Of a stretch of DNA of 7,554 bases, positions 1 to 5,333 are shown one piece after another (position 1 is the stretch's first letter; the number at the start of each line of letters is the position of its first letter). The position numbers and the translations under genes are program-made. Where the stretch lies: assembly GCA_009469665.1 (NCBI GenBank), contig SSTB01000262.1:1-7554 (forward strand). Reading direction: 5' to 3'. The notes under the pieces are model-generated. The model was not told the origin of the DNA. It made no database searches and saw nothing but the letters and a program-made list of their open reading frames with translations. Source of the stretch: Azonexaceae bacterium. Lineage in GTDB: Bacteria > Pseudomonadota > Gammaproteobacteria > Burkholderiales > Rhodocyclaceae.

Positions 1-198
1 CAACGGCATCGGCGGGCGGCCGTTTCCCTTCTTCGGATAGAACGGCTCGATCAGCGTTTCGAGGCGAGACCACGGTACGACCGATTCCATCTCCGACAGA
101 AACACCGCCTTGCGCGTCTGCTTCCCTGCCTTCGGCAGGAAACCCGTCTCGGCCAGACTCAGTTGCTTCATCGCTTTCATCTGTTCATCAGCCACCAT
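1..198 (-). CDS. IS5-family transposase, N-terminal part (runs off window)
   Basis: Only the first 66 codons are present; the gene continues leftwards out of the window. The product would be a DDE transposase that moves its own insertion sequence. Recognition rests on the N-terminal signature of the IS5 group: a KQTRKAVFLSEME stretch at about residues 27-39, then VVPWSRLETLIEPFYPKKG (about 40-58) and GRPPMPL, which in this family leads into the DUF772 region. The catalytic DDE residues lie outside the window. I took ATG at 198 because a TGA lies seven codons upstream in frame. In-frame ATGs at 180 and 171 are equally possible, and the latter gives the MKQ start common in the family. No strong ribosome binding site decides between them. 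Identification is confident; intactness cannot be judged. Confidence 0.9.
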   Translation of the reverse strand, partial: MVADEQMKAMKQLSLAETGFLPKAGKQTRKAVFLSEMESVVPWSRLETLIEPFYPKKGNGRPPMPL

Positions 199-240
199 GA
201 CAATGGTGCAATTCTCTCAAATCAGACCGCATGACGGTCA

Positions 241-256
241 CTTATGCAGACTTTCC
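241..256 (-). repeat. IS5-group terminal inverted repeat
   Basis: The outer 16 bp of the insertion sequence match the IS5-group end pattern GGAARGTNYGNATAAG. The partner repeat is beyond the left edge of the window. Confidence 0.65.
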
Positions 257-375
257 TAAGATGCCCATGCAACGGACGGCACATCCGATGACGCGAGATT
301 CGTGAATCAACGTCAAGCGGCAGAAACGGCCGCGCAGCAAGGCAATGGAAGAATTACATTCCCGGCGCCGATTGC
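257..375. other. Gene-free stretch between IS and element genes
   Basis: These 119 bp show no ORF with a plausible start and ribosome binding site, no clear terminator and no copy of the tRNA-Leu 3' end. They may be the interrupted remains of further element sequence. Nothing functional can be assigned. Confidence 0.5.
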
Positions 376-747
376 CTACGGTGAAGCAATCAGGCGCTCT
401 CGCCAAAGCCCGGGCTGGGGAATTTCACAGTGGATCGGCCTCCAGAGCCACAAGGTAAATTCGCTCGAATTGACGTAGCGGCTCTGCGACGGATGGATCT
501 GAATCACCACATCCTCTGGCTCCCAAAGCTGCTCTTTCACCCAGGCCATCTCATCCCAGGTGGGGCAGCGCCCCGGCGCCTCCACGCCGACAAACTCCCA
601 CCGTCCTACGCCATCCTCAAGAATGCCAACTTCGAGGCGCAGCACGTCAAAAGAATCTGGGCTGTCAGCTTCATAGACAGCAACCCCAACCGCAGGCTAA
701 ATCCCGATTAGGTCGAAGATGTCCGGGTCGGGAGTCCGCACGCTCAC
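376..747 (-). pseudogene. DUF7694-like phage protein, possibly broken by an in-frame amber codon
   Basis: The C-terminal 89 codons (376-645, GTG start at 645) encode a protein resembling DUF7694 phage proteins of unknown function. The recognisable order is a WEFVGVE strand, RCPTWDEMAWVKEQLW, then EDVVIQIHPSQSRYVN and LWLWRPIHCEIP. The same frame is open upstream of GTG 645 for 17 more codons that look protein-like (VAVYEADSPDSFD), but these hold no ATG, GTG or TTG and are preceded by TAG at 697-699. Beyond it the frame is open again to GTG codons at 741 and 747, 12 bp after the stop of the upstream gene. The gene may therefore start at 747 and be interrupted by TAG, or be a shorter intact gene starting at GTG 645, which lacks a good ribosome binding site. 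Family assignment is fairly sure; status is not. Confidence 0.6.
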
Positions 748-759
748 AAAAGGCGCCCG

Positions 760-1236
760 TCAGGCGAGACGGTACTGCTCGACGAATTCATCGACGGCAG
801 CAAGTATCACTTGGGCGTCCTCGCTAAGGCACATTTCATCGAGGCCGGCCGAGTTCGCAACATCGTCGTAGGCGAGGCCGGCGTCCTCGCAATTCTGACT
901 CATAGCAGCGACTAGCGACGCCAGACGGCGCTGCATTGCCTCTGCCATGAAGCGGGCGTACCGAGTAACTTCACCGTCCTCGCCCATTGCTGCGATTTTG
1001 AATTCCAACGCCTTGGCGTAGGTTGTTTGACAGTCGAGGCTCCAGGCAAGAATGGTCGAGGTCAGGGCGGAATCGCGGTGCAGAAAACGCATCTGTTCGA
1101 TACGGTCTTTACCTTCCAGGGCATCCATGACCCTGGCCAGTTCATCGAGGTCGCCGCGGAAAAATGCTCCGGTGGCCAGGGTCGCCAAGGCAGCAGCCGG
1201 GGTTTCTTTATAGATTTTGGTGAGGTCCATCTTCAT
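760..1236 (-). CDS. Unrecognised alpha-helical protein, 158 aa
   Basis: I do not recognise this protein. It is acidic, rich in Ala, Leu and Glu, and reads as mostly helical throughout, without signal peptide, membrane segment or metal-binding cluster. The ATG at 1236 overlaps the TGA of the upstream DUF5681 gene in an ATGA, and an AGGAA ribosome binding site sits about six bases upstream, so the start is well supported. The overlap indicates translational coupling and a shared operon with the DUF5681 protein. A role in the phage-type functions of this cluster is likely, but nothing narrower can be said. Confidence 0.8.
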   Translation of the reverse strand: MKMDLTKIYKETPAAALATLATGAFFRGDLDELARVMDALEGKDRIEQMRFLHRDSALTSTILAWSLDCQTTYAKALEFKIAAMGEDGEVTRYARFMAEAMQRRLASLVAAMSQNCEDAGLAYDDVANSAGLDEMCLSEDAQVILAAVDEFVEQYRLA

Positions 1237-1649
1237 TTCGTTCCTTTCGTCACCGCCAGGGCGGCCTCAAGTCGTTCAATACGGTCGGCCAGTTCGGCGG
1301 TTTCCAGAATCCGTGCCTGCTGGCCGAGCATCGCCATCATTTCCGTAGCCACGGTCGGCGACAGTTCGCCAGCCAGAGCCGACGTCGCAATGGCTTCCGC
1401 GCGGTGGGCGAGAGAAGAACCAGCAACGGGAATTTCATCCACTTCCGACTGCGGGCGCAGCGGAGGCAAGCAGCGGCTCAGGAGCAGATTGGCGGCACCC
1501 ACATCGCCATCCTTGGCTTTCATAACCAGGGCGGCAAGGATGGCCGGCAAGTCGGATTCAATGGCCTCCCGTAATTTGGTCATCCGGCTCTTTGTACCGG
1601 GCGGCTTCCCCTTGGGGTTACCGCTCTGGCCTTTCTTGAAGCGCGCCAT
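1233..1649 (-). CDS. DUF5681 domain protein
   Basis: The N-terminus, about residues 4-22, has the typical DUF5681 motif FKKGQSGNPKGKPPGTKSR, a basic Gly/Pro/Lys segment found in many phage and mobile-element proteins. A helical section follows (about 25-62) with AKDGDVGAANLLLSRCLPP, which matches the usual second half of the domain. A Glu/Ala-rich helical tail with coiled-coil character (about 112-132) ends the protein. The biochemical function of the family is unknown; members are often found near phage packaging genes, so DNA binding through the basic N-terminus is a possibility only. ATG 1649 has an AGAGGA ribosome binding site at about 8 bp. The gene sits 20 bp downstream of the coiled-coil gene and overlaps the next gene by ATGA. 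Confidence 0.85.
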   Translation of the reverse strand: MARFKKGQSGNPKGKPPGTKSRMTKLREAIESDLPAILAALVMKAKDGDVGAANLLLSRCLPPLRPQSEVDEIPVAGSSLAHRAEAIATSALAGELSPTVATEMMAMLGQQARILETAELADRIERLEAALAVTKGTK

Positions 1650-1673
1650 CTGATTTTCCTCTGAAAAAATCAG
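1650..1673 (-). promoter_or_regulatory. Hairpin presenting the ribosome binding site of the DUF5681 gene
   Basis: An 8-bp perfect inverted repeat, CTGATTTT and AAAATCAG (1666-1673 and 1650-1657), brackets an 8-base loop that holds the AGAGG ribosome binding site. The stem starts within the upstream gene's last codons and stop and ends directly before the ATG at 1649. It is AU-rich and so only weakly stable. A ribosome ending translation of the upstream gene would melt it. Confidence 0.35.
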
Positions 1674-2152
1674 GCGGCCCGCCGTTTGGCTTCGGCAAAC
1701 CGGAGTTTGTGGCGAGTAGTCGAGATTTGCTGCTCTATTTCTAGGACCGGCTGTGCCGAAGTCTCAACAGCCCGTTGTAGAGATCGGTACGCCTGCTCCA
1801 ACACCAGCCTGCCCAAGACAAGGCGATCCGCCTTCAAGAGCAGCGCCGCCTTTCTGGCAAGCAGAGCATCGTCCTCGGCAAAGTCGTCTCCCCCAGCAAC
1901 CACGACGCGGCCGACTACTGTCGGGCGCTCGGCGTCGATGGCATCCGCTTGGTCCTTGAGGCCCTGAACCTCGGCGGGCAGCCCCTCCAGCCGGAAACGC
2001 ACCCGATCAAACTCATCACGGGCCGCATGCCAGGACTTCTTCGCTTCCTCAAGCCGCGCACGAAGCGCTGCCATCACAGGGGTAGTGTTGAAGGCGCTTT
2101 CAGGCACGAGGTCATCGGCGTCGCGCACGTTTCGAGACATTTTCTCGTTCAT
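1670..2152 (-). CDS. Coiled-coil protein of unknown function, 160 aa
   Basis: I do not recognise a family. The sequence is charged, helical and heptad-like in two blocks: about residues 28-75 (ALRARLEEAKKSWHAARDEF and onward) and about 100-158 (repeated Leu/Ala/Lys, LEIEQQISTTRHKLRFAEAK). A Gly/Val-rich turn (VVGRVVVAGGDDFAEDD) separates them, suggesting two antiparallel helices that could oligomerise. No catalytic motif, signal peptide or membrane segment is seen. ATG 2152 is preceded by AAGGAG six bases upstream, a strong start. It lies 21 bp after the upstream 95-aa gene and is part of the same leftward operon. A scaffold-like or DNA-associated role is conceivable but not shown. Confidence 0.8.
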   Translation of the reverse strand: MNEKMSRNVRDADDLVPESAFNTTPVMAALRARLEEAKKSWHAARDEFDRVRFRLEGLPAEVQGLKDQADAIDAERPTVVGRVVVAGGDDFAEDDALLARKAALLLKADRLVLGRLVLEQAYRSLQRAVETSAQPVLEIEQQISTTRHKLRFAEAKRRAA

Positions 2153-2173
2153 GTTTTCTCCTTGGGTGGTTGT

Positions 2174-2461
2174 TCAGCCCTGGTGGGCCTTCAGGTTGCG
2201 AATTGATTCGGCCTCCGCGGCGAAAAACTCGGCCCACAGCCGATGGCGTTCTTTGTGGTCGTCGATGGCAGCCGGCACTTCCACCCCGGCCGCGAGGATT
2301 ACCTTCACTCCGGCGCGAAGCTGATCAGGTCCGGGAGCCAGATCCACGCGGAGCATGTCCTTGAAGTCGCCCATCTCGGCCTCGGTGAACTCACCACGGG
2401 CCAGTCGATCTGCTGCCCAGGTCTCGAAGTCGTCGCGGAACTTGCGGGTCACGGTTGCCAT
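2174..2461 (-). CDS. Unrecognised small protein, 95 aa
   Basis: This small acidic, probably helical soluble protein (TRKFRDDFETWAADRLARGE at the N-terminus, DDHKERHRLWAEFFAAEAES near the C-terminus) matches no family I know. The start ATG at 2461 overlaps the stop of the helicase gene by one base (TGATG), and a GAGGTGG ribosome binding site lies about seven bases upstream, inside the helicase gene. It is thus translationally coupled to the helicase and belongs to the replication operon. Its place suggests an accessory of replication or of the following phage-type genes, by context only. Confidence 0.75.
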   Translation of the reverse strand: MATVTRKFRDDFETWAADRLARGEFTEAEMGDFKDMLRVDLAPGPDQLRAGVKVILAAGVEVPAAIDDHKERHRLWAEFFAAEAESIRNLKAHQG

Positions 2462-3393
2462 CAGAATTCCACCTCGTCAGTCTCTGCCATCAGTCGAATG
2501 GCCGCGGGTTGCGCGGTTGCAGATTGCATATAGGTTTGGCTGCGCCGGTCGAACCAAAGGCGAATCCGGCCCTCCCACTCACCGTGCCGGTGCTTGCAGA
2601 CAATCAGCAGGGCATCTTCCTCATGGTCCTTTTCGTACCTACCTTCGTCCTGGGCCAGTTCTTTCCCGCGGTTCCGCCAGACTGAGAACACGTTGTCTGC
2701 GAGATCGGTAATCGAGGCGCTGCCCCGCACGTCGAATTTTCCAGGAGGTGTCAGTTCGTCCTTGCCCTTCCGGCTGTGGGCCAGCAAATGCACTGCCTGC
2801 CCTGTGTCGTGGGCATGGGTAGCGAGCGATAGAACGAACTGCTTTTGCGCGTCGTAGCCATCCTCGGCGATACCGCAGGACAGGAGGTTGTCGACCACCA
2901 GATGCGTTACCCCCAACTGCTCATGGCAGTAGCGGCCCACAGCAAGAATGCGCTCAGGGCTGACTTGGCCCTGCTGGTCATATAGCCATAGTCGCCCGTC
3001 AGTCCAGTTGTGCAAATCGCGGACGTCGCGGCGGTCCGGCGCATTGCAGGCAAATGCTTGGCGGCACATGCGCTGCATGGTCGCCGCTGGCTTCATTTCC
3101 ATGCTGGCGATGCATACCTTCTCGCCCTGGGCCATCAAGTGCAGGGCAACCTGGCCGATCAGCATAGACTTGCCATGACCGGACATACCGGGCCAGATGG
3201 TCAGTTCCCCATGGCGCAGGCGGATGATGTTCTGCGTGACGGGCCAGGGAAGCGCGGCGCCAGTCTGATGGGATGGGCGCTCGAAGGACTGGATCACCTC
3301 CTCGATCCAATGGGCTGCCGGCCGCACCATGGCCGCCTCGTCGGGCCCCTGGAGGTAGCGTTCAAAGTCGATGTCGTCGGGGATGGTGTTCAT
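2461..3393 (-). CDS. DnaB/Twinkle-type replicative DNA helicase
   Basis: This 310-aa protein is the RecA-like ATPase half of a DnaB-family helicase, expected to unwind DNA as a ring at the element's fork. Visible motifs are Walker A GMSGHGKS (69-76), the SMEMK segment with the likely catalytic Glu99, Walker B HLVVDN with Asp168, the sensor stretch LLAHSRKGK (His206), RGSASITDLADNVFSVWRN (223-241) and the C-terminal KHRHGEWEGRIRLWFD. The usual DnaB N-terminal domain and any primase domain are missing; only about 55 residues precede the core, so it is shorter than DnaB (about 470 aa). The frame is open further upstream, but ATG 3393 is chosen because it forms an ATGA overlap with the preceding gene and has GGGGG about 5-9 bases upstream. 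The arrangement initiator then helicase recalls P22 genes 18 and 12. Confidence 0.93.
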   Translation of the reverse strand: MNTIPDDIDFERYLQGPDEAAMVRPAAHWIEEVIQSFERPSHQTGAALPWPVTQNIIRLRHGELTIWPGMSGHGKSMLIGQVALHLMAQGEKVCIASMEMKPAATMQRMCRQAFACNAPDRRDVRDLHNWTDGRLWLYDQQGQVSPERILAVGRYCHEQLGVTHLVVDNLLSCGIAEDGYDAQKQFVLSLATHAHDTGQAVHLLAHSRKGKDELTPPGKFDVRGSASITDLADNVFSVWRNRGKELAQDEGRYEKDHEEDALLIVCKHRHGEWEGRIRLWFDRRSQTYMQSATAQPAAIRLMAETDEVEF

Positions 3394-3920
3394 GCCATCC
3401 CCCAAACTGCGCCGAACATCTGCAAGAATCCGGCCTGTGCCATCTCGATCAGTGCCTGATCGAAGCTCCCGGCGTTTTCCATGGCCCGCCGCTTCACCTG
3501 GCCGGAAATCCGCTGCAGACACTCATTCCGGCTCGTAGCGGTTCCCAGGCCGGCATAGTCCGCCCGTTGCCAAACATCCATCCGCCGGCCGGCCTTGGTG
3601 CGCGGGCGGTAGCCCTCGATCAGCAGATTGACCCCATCCTGCTGGTCGGCGAACCAGACGGACAGCGTTGCTGGTGTGGCGGCCTCGATAGTGTTGACGA
3701 TGCCGGCGAGGTTCGGGGTGTCGGTCTTGACCACCACGGCCACGTGGAGACCAACAACGAAGCGCCAATCATAGCTGCGCGATGGCTGGGCGACGACTAC
3801 CGGATTGGATTCACGCAGCGGGCCGACAAAGGAAACCAGCACAAGGTCAGCAGGGCGCTTGCCCTTTGCCCGAAGCTCGGCAATCTCCCGGGCGCCGTAG
3901 GGAAGGTCTCTGGCATTCAT
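3390..3920 (-). CDS. Unrecognised protein between initiator and helicase, 176 aa
   Basis: I do not recognise this family. The N-terminal part reads ARDLPYGAREIAELRAKGKR, then a beta-rich section follows (PADLVLVSFVGPL, SYDWRFVVGLHVAVVV), then NLAGIVNTIEAATPATLSVWF, and a basic GYRPRTKAGRRMDVW at about residues 105-119. The end is helical. No ATP-binding or metal motif is evident and there is no signal peptide. ATG 3920 is preferred because it overlaps the initiator's stop as ATGA; ATG 3932, four codons upstream, is also possible. The gene overlaps both neighbours by 4 bp, so it is made together with initiator and helicase. A helicase-loading or origin accessory role would fit this position (lambda P sits after O) but is inference only. 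Confidence 0.85.
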   Translation of the reverse strand: MNARDLPYGAREIAELRAKGKRPADLVLVSFVGPLRESNPVVVAQPSRSYDWRFVVGLHVAVVVKTDTPNLAGIVNTIEAATPATLSVWFADQQDGVNLLIEGYRPRTKAGRRMDVWQRADYAGLGTATSRNECLQRISGQVKRRAMENAGSFDQALIEMAQAGFLQMFGAVWGMA

Positions 3921-4708
3921 GCCGGCACCCATCCCGCGGTTTCGGTGAAGGTCTCGGCAATGCCATGGCGTGTCCGCTGCTCGCCTACTGTCGGCCCATG
4001 GTTGCCCATCGCCGGCTTGGAGAGCCCCGGCACGGTCCAGGCTTCGCGCCAGTGGTCGCCAGGGCCAAAGAAGGTGGCGGCCTGCTTGACGTAGCTCGTA
4101 CCGACGGTGCCCTTGGCCTGGCAGAAGGTAGCATAGCGTTTCACTCCCGCCAGCAGGTCGGCAGGCAGAGCCCCAGCCTTGAGACGCCCGCGATATGCTT
4201 TGATGGCATCAGCCCGGCTGTTTCCCCCCTCACGTTTCGGATAGGCGCACCAGCATTCTCCAAAGCCTTCCGGCTCAGAAATCTTGGGCTTTGAGAAACA
4301 CCCGTCTGTGTTTACTTCTTTCGTATACAGGAGGGTTGCGGAATCCGTAACCGTTTTTGAGACGGAATCCGCAACCGTTTCGCTTTCTGTAACGGTTACG
4401 GAATTCGAGACCGTTGCGGAATCCGTAACCGTTTCTGGGAGCGTTATCAGATAGGTGGTTTTCATTGAACGGCCGCCGATACCTTTTTTCGCCAGCCACC
4501 CGAGGCGTTCGAGTTCGGTAGTCGCAGCGCTGATGACTGAAGGATGCAAGCCGCAACGCTTGGCGATCTCGTCACGGCCCACCTGCACGCTGAAGTCATC
4601 CGCGGATTTGCGAAACGAGCAGATCGCCGTGAATGTCTTCAACAACCGCAAGGTCAGCCGACTATCGAGGATGGCCACCAAGGGGATCATGGCGAAGCGG
4701 GAATCCAC
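3917..4708 (-). CDS. Phage-type replication initiator (O-like) with winged-helix domain
   Basis: The 263-aa protein has the layout of phage replication initiators: an N-terminal winged-helix region (about 7-90, with FAMIPLVAILDSRLTLRLLK, the recognition-helix area IAKRCGLHPSVISAATTELE and the wing GRSMKTTYLITLP), a Ser/Thr/Val-rich repetitive linker (91-127, with ETVTDSAT-like repeats), and a C-terminal domain (147-224, FGECWCAYPKREGG, then VKRYATFCQ and KQAATFFGPGDHWREAW) of the type seen in lambda O, P22 gp18 and DnaT-like proteins. It should bind the origin and recruit the helicase. GTG 4708 starts 2 bp after the stop of the 43-aa ORF and keeps the SRFAMIP segment expected before the winged helix; ATG 4690 is an alternative. 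The linker-coding DNA contains iteron-like repeats. Confidence 0.85.
   Translation of the reverse strand: MDSRFAMIPLVAILDSRLTLRLLKTFTAICSFRKSADDFSVQVGRDEIAKRCGLHPSVISAATTELERLGWLAKKGIGGRSMKTTYLITLPETVTDSATVSNSVTVTESETVADSVSKTVTDSATLLYTKEVNTDGCFSKPKISEPEGFGECWCAYPKREGGNSRADAIKAYRGRLKAGALPADLLAGVKRYATFCQAKGTVGTSYVKQAATFFGPGDHWREAWTVPGLSKPAMGNHGPTVGEQRTRHGIAETFTETAGWVPA
4335..4434. repeat. Iteron-like 18-bp repeats inside the initiator gene, candidate origin
   Basis: The 18-bp unit CGGAATCCGTAACCGTTT occurs at 4339-4356 and 4417-4434. It occurs with one change at 4363-4380, and in degenerate form at 4399-4416. A 12-bp inverted half copy lies at 4391-4402 (AACGGTTACGGA). The two perfect copies stay identical over 22 bp (4335-4356 and 4413-4434), including wobble positions. 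Spacings between unit starts are 24, 36 and 18 bp. A somewhat AT-richer stretch of about 58% AT (4281-4330) flanks the cluster. This is the lambda-O arrangement, with the origin embedded in the initiator gene. The alternative is a purely protein-level repeat of the linker. Confidence 0.65.
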
Positions 4709-4710
4709 GG

Positions 4711-4842
4711 TCAGCCAACCAGCAGCGCCACCATCGCAGCGCGGAGAAAGGTGGAAATTGCATCGTGGCGCTGCTGGCCGTCTTTGCCGCGAATAGCGCG
4801 GGCTGCGCGGTCCAGGCGCGTCCAGGGAGAATGCGTGGCCAT
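4711..4842 (-). CDS. Small ORF in the replication operon, 43 aa
   Basis: The ORF runs from ATG 4842 to TGA 4711. The product begins MATHSPWTRLDRAARAIRGK and ends with a short hydrophobic stretch, FLRAAMVALLVG, too short for a sure membrane helix. I know no family for it. It fills the gap between the DNA-binding gene (stop 4 bp upstream) and the initiator (start 2 bp downstream), so that almost no non-coding DNA remains, which argues for a real gene. There is no good ribosome binding site; it would depend on coupling to the upstream stop. It could also be just a leader for the GTG start of the initiator. Confidence 0.5.
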   Translation of the reverse strand: MATHSPWTRLDRAARAIRGKDGQQRHDAISTFLRAAMVALLVG

Positions 4843-4846
4843 GGAA

Positions 4847-5257
4847 TTAGGCCTGGCCAGCAAGTTCGATGGGTGTAGGAGCTATGCGCCCCTTCTTCGC
4901 GGCAGCAGCCTTATTGGCCAGTTCGGAGCGCTCTTTCGTACTGGCCCCGCGAATTTCGGACTTCTCGTCCTCTTCACCAGACTTCTCGTGGCCCGTCACT
5001 TTGTGACTTTCAATCCAAGCGAAAAAACGCTCGTCGTCGATCAGCACCTTGCGACCGACGCGGATGATTGCCCCCGCCTCGATCAGGCCATTGCCGGGAA
5101 TAGTGCCGTTTGCCCCCTCCCTCTCATTGGCCTTGAATATGTGATTGCGGAGTGCAGACTCGCTGCAAACTTCGGGGTTGCGACTTGAAAACCCTTTCAC
5201 CGTCGACAACTTGCGGGGAGCGCTTTCCTGCGCCGTTTCAGTTTGGTTTTGCAACAT
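4847..5257 (-). CDS. Winged-helix DNA-binding protein, excisionase- or regulator-like
   Basis: The 136-aa protein carries, at about residues 18-86, a pattern shared with many small helix-turn-helix proteins of integrative elements: TVKGFSSRNPEVCSESALRN, then NGLIEAGAIIRVGRKVLIDD and ERFFAWIES. The RVGRKVLID strand is the typical wing of MerR/AlpA/Xis-like folds. The rest (about 90-136) is a charged, likely disordered tail with Lys/Glu and Ala runs. Such proteins act as directionality factors with tyrosine integrases or as transcriptional regulators; its position between integrase and initiator fits both. The start at ATG 5257 is firm, with GGAGG seven bases upstream. The 76-bp gap before it is the largest in the leftward gene row and may hold its own promoter. 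Confidence 0.75.
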   Translation of the reverse strand: MLQNQTETAQESAPRKLSTVKGFSSRNPEVCSESALRNHIFKANEREGANGTIPGNGLIEAGAIIRVGRKVLIDDERFFAWIESHKVTGHEKSGEEDEKSEIRGASTKERSELANKAAAAKKGRIAPTPIELAGQA

Positions 5258-5333
5258 CGTTTTCCTCCGGGCTGCGCCCTTTTGTTCCCGATGTTGCTAA
5301 ATCTACCCGCCCGATCCCGGGCTGTTCGTCGTC
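5258..5333 (-). promoter_or_regulatory. Intergenic region ahead of the replication genes, possible promoter and operator
   Basis: This is the only sizeable gap among the leftward genes downstream of int. Reading on the minus strand, TAGATT (5300-5305) could be a -10 box, with a poor -35 (CGAACA) 17 bp upstream. Within the spacer lies an inverted repeat GCCCG-GGAT-CGGGC (5309-5322), placed where an operator could act. It is not followed by a T-run, so it is not a good terminator. A strong GGAGG lies next to the start codon. Confidence 0.3.

Larger units (their letters stand above)
1..256 (-). mobile_element. IS5-family insertion sequence, one end
   Basis: The transposase start is followed outward by 58 bp that end in a sequence which, read on the minus strand, is GGAAAGTCTGCATAAG. 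This resembles IS5-group terminal inverted repeats (GGAAGGTGCGAATAAG in IS5). The IS boundary is therefore at 255 or 256. The flanking CTAA (256-259) fits the YTAR target preferred by this group. The other end and the matching target duplication are outside the window. Confidence 0.8.

Noticed and set aside
1..400. Left attachment site (copy of the tRNA-Leu 3' end)
   Set aside because: No stretch resembling GGTGCCCAGGAAGGG was found here or elsewhere in the window, so the left boundary is not shown.
1027..1653. Plus-strand ORF of 208 codons
   Set aside because: It is antisense to the DUF5681 gene and its neighbour, which have ribosome binding sites and an ATGA overlap. The composition is Ser/Arg/Ala-rich, as expected for a shadow frame.
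3394..3522. Upstream extension of the helicase to ATG 3522
   Set aside because: The added 43 residues are basic and low in structure, and overlap the 176-aa gene deeply. ATG 3393 has a ribosome binding site and the ATGA overlap used elsewhere in the operon.
3273..4094. Long plus-strand ORF of 273 codons
   Set aside because: It lies opposite the helicase, the 176-aa gene and the initiator, which have family motifs and overlapping starts. Its translation is Pro/Gly/Arg-rich and without a domain.
4335..4434. CRISPR array
   Set aside because: The repeats are 18 bp, partly adjacent, one is inverted, spacers are too short and uneven, and they lie within a coding frame.
5309..5322. Terminator between the 222-aa gene and the DNA-binding gene
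   Set aside because: The hairpin has a stem of only five base pairs and no following T-run on either strand.
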